DNA of 64,000 bases from Bacteroidales bacterium (GTDB lineage Bacteria > Bacteroidota > Bacteroidia > Bacteroidales > Muribaculaceae), in assembly GCA_022009815.1 (NCBI GenBank), contig CP091725.1, positions 248,001 to 312,000 of the forward strand, given 5' to 3'. The notes under the pieces are model-generated. The model had not been told where the DNA came from. It worked only from the letters and a program-made list of their open reading frames with translations, and did not search any database. Shown here one piece after another: positions 48,259 through 57,144 of this stretch. Numbering within the stretch: position 1 is the stretch's first letter; every line of letters begins with the position of its first letter. Made by a program: the position numbers and the translations under genes.

Positions 48259-50788
48259 TTATTTCACGATGAATTTCTGCACAGAAGCGCCGTTTGCGGT
48301 GACAAAGCGGGCGTAGTAGATGCCTGCCTGCAGCGATGCCACATTGGCTGTAGCCACGCCTGCCGAGCAGTCGAGCGGCTGGCTGAGCACAAGCGCGCCG
48401 GCATTGTTGTAGACGCTGAGGGTGCCGCGCCTTCGGCGGCGATGTTGAGCACGCCGTCAACCACAGGATTCGGATAAAGACGCATCGACGATGACTCGGC
48501 GTTAAGCGAGCCTACCGAGCCGTATGTGTTGTAGACTGCCTTGAACTCCGGCATGAGCAATTCGTATGCCTTGCCTCTGTCAGACTTACCCAAATCCAGA
48601 CGGATTGCATTGACGGTCAACGGATAGTTTGAAACGTCGTTGATGTCGATCACGCTCTCGAGCGGAAGCTCGAACGTGGACATGGTGTTTTTCGCCATCT
48701 CGTCGGTGGTGACGTTGACTGCCGGATAGGTCTTGCCAATCCGTTGGTGAATGTCAGCGACAGACGCTTCACGGTGGCGTCGCCGGGGTTTACGCTGAAC
48801 GCAATGCCTTAGGCATACTCCACAGGCGTATCGACGCTTCGCCCTGAATGTATGCGCCACGGCCAACGCCGTTGCCTGTGTAGGCGAATTTCAAGCCCTG
48901 CTCATACGCTGAGATGGCAAGGCCGGTGCCGCCGACTTGTTTCATTGTCCACGTCTCTGGATATTGGCTGATGGCTGCCATTGTCTCTCCTTCAGGAAGT
49001 TCAACGGTGGCTGTCACCTGTGTCTCGACGGTCTGCAGACGGCCGGTAACGGTTGTGGTGCCGTTCTTAAGTCCTTTGAGCACTCCGTTTTCAACCTTCA
49101 CGATTTCCGGATCGGCAACTGTCCAGTCCAGACGTGACGGGTCGGTTACAAACGAGTCGAATCCCACTTTCGAAACAACTTCGATAGGATATTCACGGCC
49201 GTCGTTGAGCAGCTGCGGCACTCTTGCACCCCTACCTCTGCTGAAATCACACTGATGGTCTTTTCCACCTTTATCCGTTGTAGGTTGCGGTGAGCGTGGT
49301 TTCGCCCTCTTTTCCGAGGATGTTGACCACTTCGTCTGTCACTTAGCCATATTCCGGAGCTATTGCGAATGTAACGCCCTCGACGTTCTCATTGATGAGT
49401 TCACCGTATTTGTTGTAGCCGAGCACAATCGGTTTGCAGGATGAGTAGACCGGAACGCGGATTGCCGGGTCAAGGAATGCGATGGATGCTATTGTTGTGG
49501 CATCATCTTCAGGTGCGGTTGAATAGACCATCCAGCCGTTTGCCACGGCGCGCGGTGTGCCCTCGGTTGTCTTGTTGACAACGGCACCCTGCACCATCAG
49601 CTGGGCAGAGCCGCCGGCGTCGACGTTGCACACGTCCCATGCGCCGAGCTGCTTGAGAATCTGACACATAACCGATGTCGTGCATCCTGCCGATACTCCG
49701 TACACAGGGTCGGTCGACTTGTCGATTGTAAACATATACAGAGTCTTGCCGTCCTGGCTCTTTCCGTATGCCGAGCGGCTGTAGACTTTCGAGTTGTAAG
49801 ACTCATCTTGTTGCGCCTGTAAGTTCGCCGTTTACCATCACCATAGAGTTGCCACCAATACCTGCTCAAGTGTAAGGCTGGTTTGTGGCGATGGAGTACC
49901 ATGCATAGTTGACCGTCACCTCGTCGCCCACCTGCAGCTGCTCGAGAATTGTCTTGTAAGAGCCAGAACCTGCGATGCAGATGTCGTAGTCGCCGAGTGT
50001 GCCGGCGGTGGTGTTGGTGTGGATCGCGCCTACTGTCGCCACGATGTCGCCGTTCGACGTCCATTTCTGACCGTCTTCAGTTTGAGGTAGACCTCGCATG
50101 TCTTGTTGTCGACAGTGGTCCATGCATCGTTGACATATTCGATTGTCTGGAATTTTTGTAGTGCCGTAGAACGAGTTGTAAAGCACCATCTCTCCATTTG
50201 AACGGCAGAATTTGTTGACGAGATAGAACTCCGGCTTCTGGTCGGCGCAAAGCGCGGAGATGAGATGTAGCCTTTCCACGACATTGACTCGATGTGCAGG
50301 TCTTTGTCATATCCCATACCTACCACCCCGTACGCGAGGATCTTCCTTCCAATGTCGTTATGGCAGTTGGTTTCGTTGACAATCTGACCGTTGCGCATAC
50401 ATCCGTTGATCAATGTGCCGAGGGCAAACTGAGAATTGATCCTGCTCCCGACACACACCAGAAGTTGCCGTTTGAGCGCCGATTGGCTTCTTTCCGGCTT
50501 TCTGCATACGCGTGTAGGCATCGACGAGTTTCTCTGTCGTACACGTTCGTTTGCCTGTTGGGTTTCGATACGGTTGTAGGGGTTTGTCAAATCTACTGTC
50601 ATGTAGTTGATGTTCAAGGGAATCGGCAATGCGGATACGGTTGTAGACCACACCGGTCCAACCTGCTTGCTTGTAATCAAATTGTAGGAGTAGTCCTTTC
50701 CGTCGATAGTGAATGTTTGGGGTGTTTCAGCCGCCGTCATCGACAGGGCGCACATGGAAACAGCCAAAGTGAGTAAACTTTTCTTCAT
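48259..50788 (-). pseudogene. Phosphodiester glycosidase (NAGPA) family secreted protein, disrupted by many indels and stops
   Basis: The start at ATG 50788 gives signal MKKSLLTLAVSMCALSMTAAE, and pieces of one protein of about 840 residues can be followed through all three minus frames. Recognisable parts are FTIDGKDYSYNLITSKQVG, KLVDAYTRMQKAGKKPIGAQT, EFYLVNKFCRSNGEMVLYN and the NAGPA core NVDAGGSAQLMVQGAVVNKTTEGTPRAVANGWMVYS. Big_2-like segments follow, then a type A sorting end (SMRLYPNPVVDGVLNIAAEG, AGIYYARFVTANGASVQKFIVK) with stop at 48259-48261. At least eight frame changes and in-frame stops occur in 2.5 kb, far above the one or two per gene elsewhere. It may be a decayed gene or a badly resolved stretch. 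NAGPA enzymes cleave sugar phosphodiesters. Confidence 0.7.
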
Positions 50789-50815
50789 ATAAGTTTTATT
50801 GATGGTTTGTACACG

Positions 50816-50823
50816 CAAAAGTA
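50816..50823 (-). promoter_or_regulatory. Possible -7 box for the NAGPA-PD40-amidase operon
   Basis: TACTTTTG on the minus strand fits TAnnTTTG and lies 28 nt upstream of ATG 50788. The -33 element is not clear. Confidence 0.5.
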
Positions 50824-50933
50824 CTACATTTTGAACGCGCATCAACACCTGTTCCAATGTTTTTTGTATTGTATACATCTTTTTTGTTTCCATAACAGAA
50901 AATAGCATCTTTTCCCGCCTTATCTGACGCAAA

Positions 50934-50961
50934 GCACCCCGACGGAATTCCGTCGGGGTGC
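50934..50961 (-). terminator. Terminator of the PCMD/calycin gene
   Basis: A perfect 14-bp inverted repeat, GCACCCCGACGGAA and its complement, directly adjacent without loop. It lies 26 nt beyond the stop of the gene at 50988. A close relative with compensating changes lies at 53754-53781. Confidence 0.75.
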
Positions 50962-50987
50962 GATATCTGATGTGTCGTAATGACTCG

Positions 50988-53054
50988 TTATTTCACTACC
51001 ACTTTCACTGCTTTTTCGCCTGCACGAACCACGTAGAGTCCGGCTGCCACAGTGATGGTTGCCTCGCCGTCAACCTGCGCCGACGCTGCCAAGCGGCCGT
51101 CGACTGTGTAGACGTTCACGCGGCCTACAAAGCCTTCTACAACGATTGAGCCCTCTGCGCCACGCACTGCTGCGCTGCTTGCCTCAACGTCGTTGACTGA
51201 TGAAGAAACTTGATTGGTTGTAAATCCTACAATATAATTAGCGCCATCAACAACGGTGTTGAATTTCATATCATACTCGTATGGATCCTTTGTCATATCA
51301 TAACCAGAATTTACAGAAACACTGGCTGTCTTTCCTCCCATAAATGAAACTGGGGCATTTTCTACAAGATAAATAGGATTACTATTCTCATCCTCATCAA
51401 TTGCTGCTCCTTCTACAGCAAAGTCGCCATTAAGCATTCCATCCCATACAAGGTTTTTAACCGTCAGGCGATAATCTACGCCACCTTCTCCATTTGATTT
51501 AGGATAAACGAGCAATTGCGTTGGCTGGTTTTCTTTAATTGTAGCCCAACCATAAGTATTCGACTTGTCTTCTTTTACAATAAAGTAGTAGCCGTCAACT
51601 GTTTCCGACAATTCGCTGGATGTGAATTTAACTTTAATTGGAATTACATCCTCTCCATTAAGCCAATCCACATCCACATTCATATTGACTGTTCCTTTTG
51701 CGTCGATTGTGCCGTTTACCCTGACATTTGCGGTAATAGCGCCGTTCATCAATTTTTTATTGTTTTCAACGCCACTATATGTCTTCAAACCGCTGGCATC
51801 AGTGGTCACATTCATATTCTTAATCTCAATATCGCCAAGAGGCATCAACACCGTCAAATCCGGCAACAAGAAATCGCAGGTTCCATCATTGTAATCAGTT
51901 ATGATAATATCGTGTGCATCATTTCCAGCGAGATAACCATAACCCATCTTTACGTTAAGATAACCTTGATACGGATATTGCAAAGTATAAGTGTGCGAAG
52001 TTGCGCCATCGGTATCTTTTCCTCCTTGATTTGTCACTACAATCTTAATTTGTTTATTAACATTGTCGATTGTAACATCTGCATCGGCAAATTGGCTCTT
52101 GCAAACAGCGACTACATCCTTCTTGTTCACTGAAGGCATATCCGTCTTTAAGTTGTAGTTGTAAACGCCATCCTGCAATGCAATTGTCTCGCCTCCGACC
52201 GTCAACGATGTCAATGTTGAGTAGTAAACGAAATCCACATCGTCAACAAGAAGAGTTGTATTTTTCTTCAAATTGCCTCTATTCCAATAGTCACCAGCAG
52301 ATATGATAACATTCATTTTTTCTGGCGTGACAAGTTTTGTGGAATATTCAAATGGAATTACAATTGTTGTCCATTTTGAAACATCTTCTTTCAATTCCAC
52401 ATCAATTTTTGCCACTAACTCCCCACTTTCTGAAGCTGATGCCCTTCCTATTATAGCACGATCCACATCATTTAAGACACCCCCTTTTGTAACTTTTCCT
52501 GCTATAGTTATTTTATTAGGTATATCTTTTGAAACGAAAGTTCCTTTCCACAAACATGCGATGATTCGCGAAACTTCATTATCAACTGCAGTCCTTTTAT
52601 ATTTAAGAGTCAGAGCATCTGGCTTTTTCGCGAACTCTGCGCCACCATATGTTCCACCATCACCTTTTGCAACATTTGCAGAAGTAACCATATTTGAAGA
52701 AGCAAAAACCCAAGGCTTACCTATGGAAATAAAGCCCGGTGCAACAGATCCTAAACTTGAAGAAATTCCAACAAATTCATTTTTCAGGACAACATATTTT
52801 GAATCTTTTTCAACCCCTTGTGTTACAAGCGTTTCCACACTTACAACACCTAATTGGTTTACATTACTTCCATTCCATTCCGATGGTTCTACACCTGGTC
52901 GCACATAATCCGTTCCAGAACCATTTGGATTCCAAGAGCTCCCGCAAGTCGTCTTCCAACTTTCGAAGCCCACATTAGGCAATTGCTGCGCATTAGCCAT
53001 AAAAGCCGATAGGCTCAAGAGCAAAGCGCCGCTCAATAAAAATGATTTTTTCAT
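50988..53054 (-). CDS. Secreted PCMD-like and calycin-like protein with T9SS-type C-terminal domain
   Basis: A 688-residue exported protein (signal MKKSFLLSGALLLSLSAFMANAQ). Residues of about 24-290 look like a PCMD (putative carbohydrate metabolism) jelly-roll (LPNVGFESWKTTCGSSWNPNG, TLLVDDVDFVYYSTL). A middle segment follows (TSLTVGGETIALQDGVYNYNL), then two calycin-like beta-barrel segments (YLNVKMGYGYLAGNDAHDIIIT; a second with WDGMLNGDFAVEGAAI). The last 75 residues are a sorting-type domain (GRVNVYTVDGRLAASAQVDG, AAGLYVVRAGEKAVKVVVK) almost identical, also in DNA, to the end of the gene at 53808. It is more A/T-rich in its middle than neighbours, which may reflect separate origin of that part. 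Substrate or ligand unknown. No frameshift. Confidence 0.78.
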   Translation of the reverse strand: MKKSFLLSGALLLSLSAFMANAQQLPNVGFESWKTTCGSSWNPNGSGTDYVRPGVEPSEWNGSNVNQLGVVSVETLVTQGVEKDSKYVVLKNEFVGISSSLGSVAPGFISIGKPWVFASSNMVTSANVAKGDGGTYGGAEFAKKPDALTLKYKRTAVDNEVSRIIACLWKGTFVSKDIPNKITIAGKVTKGGVLNDVDRAIIGRASASESGELVAKIDVELKEDVSKWTTIVIPFEYSTKLVTPEKMNVIISAGDYWNRGNLKKNTTLLVDDVDFVYYSTLTSLTVGGETIALQDGVYNYNLKTDMPSVNKKDVVAVCKSQFADADVTIDNVNKQIKIVVTNQGGKDTDGATSHTYTLQYPYQGYLNVKMGYGYLAGNDAHDIIITDYNDGTCDFLLPDLTVLMPLGDIEIKNMNVTTDASGLKTYSGVENNKKLMNGAITANVRVNGTIDAKGTVNMNVDVDWLNGEDVIPIKVKFTSSELSETVDGYYFIVKEDKSNTYGWATIKENQPTQLLVYPKSNGEGGVDYRLTVKNLVWDGMLNGDFAVEGAAIDEDENSNPIYLVENAPVSFMGGKTASVSVNSGYDMTKDPYEYDMKFNTVVDGANYIVGFTTNQVSSSVNDVEASSAAVRGAEGSIVVEGFVGRVNVYTVDGRLAASAQVDGEATITVAAGLYVVRAGEKAVKVVVK
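50996..51190 (-). repeat. Duplicated 3' cassette, copy 1 (C-terminal sorting domain)
   Basis: About 195 bp coding for the C-terminal domain are nearly identical to 53813-54007, with around twenty differences by eye, many silent. The homology continues into the related terminators at 50934 and 53754. Confidence 0.8.
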
Positions 53055-53441
53055 ATTTTTCAGTTTTTAGTTTGTATTCTATTTTTTAACACTCCGAGAT
53101 TAAAACAATCCAACGTCCTATTTTGTTGTTGCCCTCGCGAGCAATTATTAATATACTCATTCGCAACACGCCCTTCCTCTATGCACTCCCGGCACGCGCC
53201 TCGGCAGGCAATCCCGTGAATTTCAACGCATAACGATGCGCATCCGCACTCCTCAAATATTGAGAATGCGGTGTAAAGGTAGCAACTTTTATGCTAACCA
53301 ACACTATTTTACGGCAATTATTTCTCTATCTGACAGCGACGTCTGCCCCCAAACTCATTGCCGACGCGCCTTGCAGCGATGTCACTCCGCCTCGGGGGTA
53401 GTAGCGCATCTCCGAAGCGCATAGCGATGGTGCAGACCTAC

Positions 53442-53722
53442 ACCCATGCGCCCTCCGCTGAACGCGTCGTGCGAATGGGGTTACGAGGAGTGACGCGCCG
53501 CTGGCGCGAATCTGCTGTCTGCACGATGCCATGTCGGCGATGATGTGGCGCAGAGCGAGTCGGCTGCCTGCACGATGCTATGTCGGCGACGGAGTGGCGC
53601 AGAGCGAGTCGGCTGCCTGTATGATGCTATGCCGGCGATGGAGTGTGTGATGGCAGGCGCATCGCAGATGCGCTAATCTCAGTAACCCCATTCGTATGAG
53701 CGCAGCGAGGACGCATGGGGTA
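53442..53722. repeat. Composite repeat: two inverted 40-bp arms around a three-copy 49-bp tandem repeat
   Basis: The 753-bp gap between 53054 and 53808 has no convincing gene. Its left part (53055-53440) holds only a small hairpin (CTCAA/TTGAG near 53253-53265). The arm 53442-53484 (ACCCATGCG to CGAATGGGGTTAC) is repeated in inverted orientation at 53682-53722 (GTAACCCCATTCG to CGCATGGGGT). Between them a 49-bp unit starting CTG(C/T)A(C/T)GATGC occurs at 53519, 53568 and 53617, the third degenerate. The region is more G/C-rich than the flanking intergenic DNA. Confidence 0.8.
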
Positions 53723-53753
53723 TATGCGCCACTACGGTATAGTAGAAACAACG

Positions 53754-53781
53754 CACCCCGACGGGAATCCGCCGGGGTGCA
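53754..53781 (-). terminator. Terminator of the calycin-like gene
   Basis: GCACCCCGACGG pairs with CCGCCGGGGTGC around GAAT. It is the relative of the hairpin at 50934 and lies 26 nt after the stop at 53808. Confidence 0.75.
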
Positions 53782-53807
53782 CTATTATCAATATGTTGTA
53801 ATGATTT

Positions 53808-54878
53808 TTACTTCACTACCACTTTCACTGCTTTCTCGCCTGCACGAACCACGTAGAGTCCGGCTGCTACAGTGATGGTTGCCTCGCCGTCAACCTGTGC
53901 CGACGCTGCCAAGCGGCCGTCGACAGTGTAGACGTCAACGCGGCCTGCGAAGCCATCAACAGCGATTGCGCCCTCTGCGCCACGCACTGCCGCTCCGCTT
54001 GCCTCAACCACATTCACGCCAGCGTCACGCTGACCCTTGAAAGTAACATTGATAGGCAATGTAGCCTCCAAATCATCTGGATAATCAGTATACCAGCCCA
54101 CGTTGATTGCCAAATCCATAGCACCTTCGGCAGTCTCTGTACCCACCAAGTCGACCTTTGCATGAATCGCGCCTTCGGCAAGACTCAAGTCATTGACCGA
54201 ACCTGCGATATCAAAACCTGTAGCGTTGGCTGTACGTGTCACGCCCTCAACAACGATGTCGCCACAAGGTATAACTTCCGTACCAACTTTGATGCTAAAA
54301 TCAGGCAGCTTGAACATATAAACGCCCTCGTCGATTGTCTGGAGATAAACTTTCGCATCCTGACCGTCGGCAAGCACAACACCATTCATTTCAACATTCA
54401 GTTTACCAGGATATTCTGTAACGACGCTGTCGTATTTCTGACCCTTGAAAGTAACGTTGATAGGCAATGTAGCCTCCAAATCATCTGGATAATCAGTATA
54501 CCAACCCACAGTGATTGCCAAATCCATAGCACCCTCGGCAGTCTCAGTTCCCACCAAGTCGACCTTTGCGTGGATCGCGCCCATTGCGAGGCTCAGATCT
54601 GCAACAGAACCTGACAACTTACCATCCTTGCGTGTAACGCCATCAACAACGATGTCGCCGCAAGGTACAACTTCTGTACCAACCTTAATGCTGAAATCAG
54701 GCAACTTAAACACATAAGTGCCGTCAGCCGACTCCGACAAAGACACACGAGTGTCCATGCCGTCGGCAAGCACTGCGCCGCCCATTTCAACGTCCAATTT
54801 CCCGTTGTAGTAAGTTTGTGCCGACACGCCCATAGCCACGGCAAAAACCATCAATAACAATGCGTAAAATTTCTTCAT
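53808..54878 (-). CDS. Secreted protein with two near-identical calycin-like domains and T9SS-type C-terminal domain
   Basis: A 356-residue exported protein (signal MKKFYALLLMVFAVAMGVSAQ). Two copies of a calycin-like barrel domain of about 136 residues follow (about 24-150 and 158-288). Each starts GKLDVEMGGAVLADG or GKLNVEMNGVVLADG, contains FKLPDFSIKVGTEV and ends DLEATLPINVTFKGQ. The copies are also very close in DNA (408-bp period), so the duplication is recent or kept alike by conversion. The C-terminal 75 residues match the gene at 50988. Calycin-like domains bind small hydrophobic ligands in some families; the ligand here is unknown. Transcribed from a hairpin-repeat promoter region at 54920. 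Confidence 0.82.
   Translation of the reverse strand: MKKFYALLLMVFAVAMGVSAQTYYNGKLDVEMGGAVLADGMDTRVSLSESADGTYVFKLPDFSIKVGTEVVPCGDIVVDGVTRKDGKLSGSVADLSLAMGAIHAKVDLVGTETAEGAMDLAITVGWYTDYPDDLEATLPINVTFKGQKYDSVVTEYPGKLNVEMNGVVLADGQDAKVYLQTIDEGVYMFKLPDFSIKVGTEVIPCGDIVVEGVTRTANATGFDIAGSVNDLSLAEGAIHAKVDLVGTETAEGAMDLAINVGWYTDYPDDLEATLPINVTFKGQRDAGVNVVEASGAAVRGAEGAIAVDGFAGRVDVYTVDGRLAASAQVDGEATITVAAGLYVVRAGEKAVKVVVK
53813..54007 (-). repeat. Duplicated 3' cassette, copy 2 (C-terminal sorting domain)
   Basis: This is the counterpart of 50996-51190; the coding end, the 20-nt spacer position and the terminator hairpin are all related between the two genes. Confidence 0.8.
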
Positions 54879-54919
54879 ATTCTTATCGTTTAGTTAATTA
54901 TTTTCTTTTTTACCGACTG

Positions 54920-55042
54920 CAAAGATAGTGCAAGGCGAGTGAAACGCAAAACAAATTTATTTGATTTTGCATTTCCGAGCCGCAGCCTATCTTATCAAAA
55001 GATAGTGCAAGGCGAGTGAAAAACCGTGCAAGCCGCAGCCTA
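54920..55042 (-). repeat. Promoter-bearing hairpin repeat, two units on the minus strand
   Basis: Read on the minus strand, the unit at 54990-54920 has the 5' box ATAGGCTGCGGCTCGG, a hairpin with new arm sequence (GAAATGCAAAA and AAAT pairing with ATTT and TTTTGCGTTTC), then CTCGCCTTGCACTATCTTTG. A shortened unit lies upstream (55042-54997). The junction CTATCTT-ATCAA-AAGATAG (54987-55005) is itself palindromic. The -7 box lies about 40 nt before the start codon at 54878. Confidence 0.8.
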
Positions 55043-55058
55043 TTTTTTGAAACGATCT

Positions 55059-55750
55059 CTACATTCCGCCGGCAAAGCCAAGCGACAGCACACGCGCCGA
55101 GGCAGCACCGGCAACCTGCAACGCATCGCAGCAAGCAATTACCGTAGACCCTGTTGTTATCACATCGTCGACAAGCAGCACATGCTTTTCCCCCACCTCC
55201 GGCTTCGCCACAAACACCCCTGCCACATTGGCATGGCGGTCGGCAACGCTTCGATGAGTCTGCGTGGAGTGACGCTTCACGGCAGCAAGCGCCTCCACCA
55301 TCCGTATGCCCGTAGCCGCCGCAACCCCCGATGCTATATACGCACTTTGATTGTAGCCACGGCGTGCAGCTTGCTGCTGTGGAGCGGCACCGGCACAACC
55401 ATGTCCACGCCGTCGAAAAATCCACCCGACAGCAGTTCGCATGCAAACAAGCGCGCCATGTCGTAGACAATCCGCGGACTGTTGCGGTATTTGGCATCTT
55501 TAAGAATCTCAGCGTAAGGACTGGCACGATGATACACAAACATCGACACGGCATGCTCCACAAGCCGGCTGCCGAGCAGCATACGCTCCACCTCCGGACA
55601 GCCGTCATGTCCAATCTCCACACGCGGCATCACCGCCAGACATGACAGACACACCGACCGCTCGCCGGCGACCAGCCTCTCACCGCACACAGGACACAAC
55701 CGAGGGTAAAACACCTCGGCAACACTGTCAATCAGCCTCTTCAATCCCAT
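55059..55750 (-). CDS. ComF-family phosphoribosyltransferase-like protein (frameshifted)
   Basis: About 230 residues. The N-terminal part has a zinc-finger motif (YPRLCPVCGERL and RSVCLSC), then YRNSPRIVYDMARLFA and VVPVPLHSSKL. After a one-base loss near 55,360-55,367 the next frame continues RRGYNQSAYIASGVA and the PRPP-type loop HVLLVDDVITTGSTV, ending LSLGFAGGM. This is the layout of ComF, a phosphoribosyltransferase-fold protein linked to DNA uptake in competent bacteria but widespread with unknown role. ATG 55750 gives MGLKRLIDSVAEVFYP; the gene overlaps recX by 23 nt, so it is co-transcribed with prmC and recX. Confidence 0.85.
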
Positions 55751-56240
55751 CGTCGCAAAAATCTTCAGCACCGTCGACAATCTCCCCCATCACCTTGAGC
55801 ACAAGCGACGGCTCGTAGCCTCGCGACGCGCCATAGCGCATCAGCGACGCCTTGCGCTTGTAAGGGTCGGCAACCGTCAGCGTGCGACTTTTCGCCGCAA
55901 GCAGCGTGCGTAAATTCGCCACATACTCATCCTCATCGATTTCAGCCATCGCCTCATCAACCATTTCGCCGTCCACGCCGTTGAGACGCAGCTGGTGGCG
56001 TATTTTCATCCGTCCCCAAAGGTCGAAGCGCGACTTGTCGTAGACAAACGCATGGGCATAGCGGCTGTTGTCGATAAACCCGTTGTCGACAAGCCATTCC
56101 ACCACCCTGTCGGCATCGCCCGTCTCCGCGCCCCACTGATGCAGTTTGCGGAGCATCTCAGCCTCCGCATGCTCGGCACGCGAGCAGAGCGACGCAGCCT
56201 TGGCAAGCGCCGCCTCATAGGTCAACCGGCGCTTCACCAT
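55728..56240 (-). CDS. recX: RecX regulatory protein
   Basis: RecX binds RecA filaments and limits recombination. The product is about 170 residues of three-helix RecX repeats, with ALAKAASLCSRAEHAEAEMLRKL at the N-terminus, VVEWLVDNGFIDNSRYAHAFVYDKSRFDLWGRMKIRHQL (the best conserved part), and ASRGYEPSLVLKVM at the end. ATG 56240 (MVKRRLTYE) is preferred over a codon 24 nt upstream, since it overlaps the prmC stop by only 7 nt. No frameshift. Confidence 0.88.
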   Translation of the reverse strand: MVKRRLTYEAALAKAASLCSRAEHAEAEMLRKLHQWGAETGDADRVVEWLVDNGFIDNSRYAHAFVYDKSRFDLWGRMKIRHQLRLNGVDGEMVDEAMAEIDEDEYVANLRTLLAAKSRTLTVADPYKRKASLMRYGASRGYEPSLVLKVMGEIVDGAEDFCDDGIEEAD

Positions 56241-57100
56241 TGGTCGCCTCCTTTCACGGCACACACAAAGCGCGGGCGACGGCTGATGTCGGGACGCACG
56301 TCGACGTCGACATATCCCATCGCTTCAAGCATCTGACGCATCTCTGCCGAAAAACGGCTGTTGATTTCAAAATACAGCCGTCCGTCCTGCCGCAAAGCCC
56401 CAAGTCCGTAGCGGGCAATGGCGCGATAGAAGCGCAACGGGTCGGCATCAGGCACAAACAGCGCGGTGGCAGGCTCATAGTCGAGTACATTAGGCTCCAT
56501 CTCCGCCCGTTCCGAGTCGGCGATATACGGCGGATTGCTCACAATGATGTCGTAGCGGCACGCATCGCCCGAGAGCATAAGGATGTCGCGCCTTGCAAAC
56601 GCCACATCAGCCTTCAGCGTCTCGGCATTGGAACGCGCCACGCTTAGCGCGCCGTCGGAGATGTCGATGGCGTCGACCTCGGCAAACTTCAATGCCAGCG
56701 CAAGCGACACGGCGATGCATCCGCTTCCAGTGCCACAGTCAAGCACCCGCAGGTCGGTTTCCTTGTTGTCATCAACAATCCAGTCAACGAGTTCCTCGGT
56801 TTCCGGACGCGGGATAAGCGTTGACTCATCCACCTTAAATGTATGTCCGCAGAAATACGTTTGTCCGAAAATATACTGAATTGGTCGATTTTTCAGCAGT
56901 TCATCCACTACTTTATCAATTTTTCCAACGATAAACCCCGACAAAACACTATCTTTGTGGAGCAAAATGTCGACAGGCTCGTAGCGCATCAGTTGACGGA
57001 ATATGATTCTGACAAAGGCGTCGATCTCCCCTTTCGCATATTTGTCGGAAAGGCGATGGCGAATATTTGCTATAGTCTGACTTAAAACTTGGTCGTGCAT
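56234..57100 (-). CDS. prmC: Release-factor glutamine methyltransferase
   Basis: PrmC methylates the glutamine of the GGQ motif in peptide release factors 1 and 2. It has an N-terminal helical domain (QTIANIRHRLSDKYAKGEID), the substrate segment IFGQTYFCGHTFKVDESTLIPRPETEELV, the SAM motif VLDCGTGSGCIAVSLAL and the catalytic NPPY in DIIVSNPPYIADSE. The product is about 288 residues from ATG 57100. An in-frame ATG at 57121 would sit almost at the predicted transcription start, so 57100 is preferred. It is followed by recX and comF in the same operon. Confidence 0.94.
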   Translation of the reverse strand: MHDQVLSQTIANIRHRLSDKYAKGEIDAFVRIIFRQLMRYEPVDILLHKDSVLSGFIVGKIDKVVDELLKNRPIQYIFGQTYFCGHTFKVDESTLIPRPETEELVDWIVDDNKETDLRVLDCGTGSGCIAVSLALALKFAEVDAIDISDGALSVARSNAETLKADVAFARRDILMLSGDACRYDIIVSNPPYIADSERAEMEPNVLDYEPATALFVPDADPLRFYRAIARYGLGALRQDGRLYFEINSRFSAEMRQMLEAMGYVDVDVRPDISRRPRFVCAVKGGDQW

Positions 57101-57126
57101 GTCTACAATCGATTTTTTCACTTGTA

Positions 57127-57134
57127 CAAAGGTA
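57127..57134 (-). promoter_or_regulatory. -7 box of the prmC-recX-comF operon
   Basis: TACCTTTG on the minus strand matches TAnnTTTG. Transcription should start near 57,122, which favours the prmC start codon at 57100. Confidence 0.55.
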
Positions 57135-57144
57135 TTAAATTCTT

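Noticed and set aside
52300..52910. 201-codon plus-strand frame opposite the PCMD/calycin gene
   Set aside because: Phe/Ser/Thr-rich antisense shadow of an intact secreted protein gene.
53519..53665. CRISPR-like array
   Set aside because: Only three copies of a 49-bp unit in direct tandem, without unique spacers and without cas genes.
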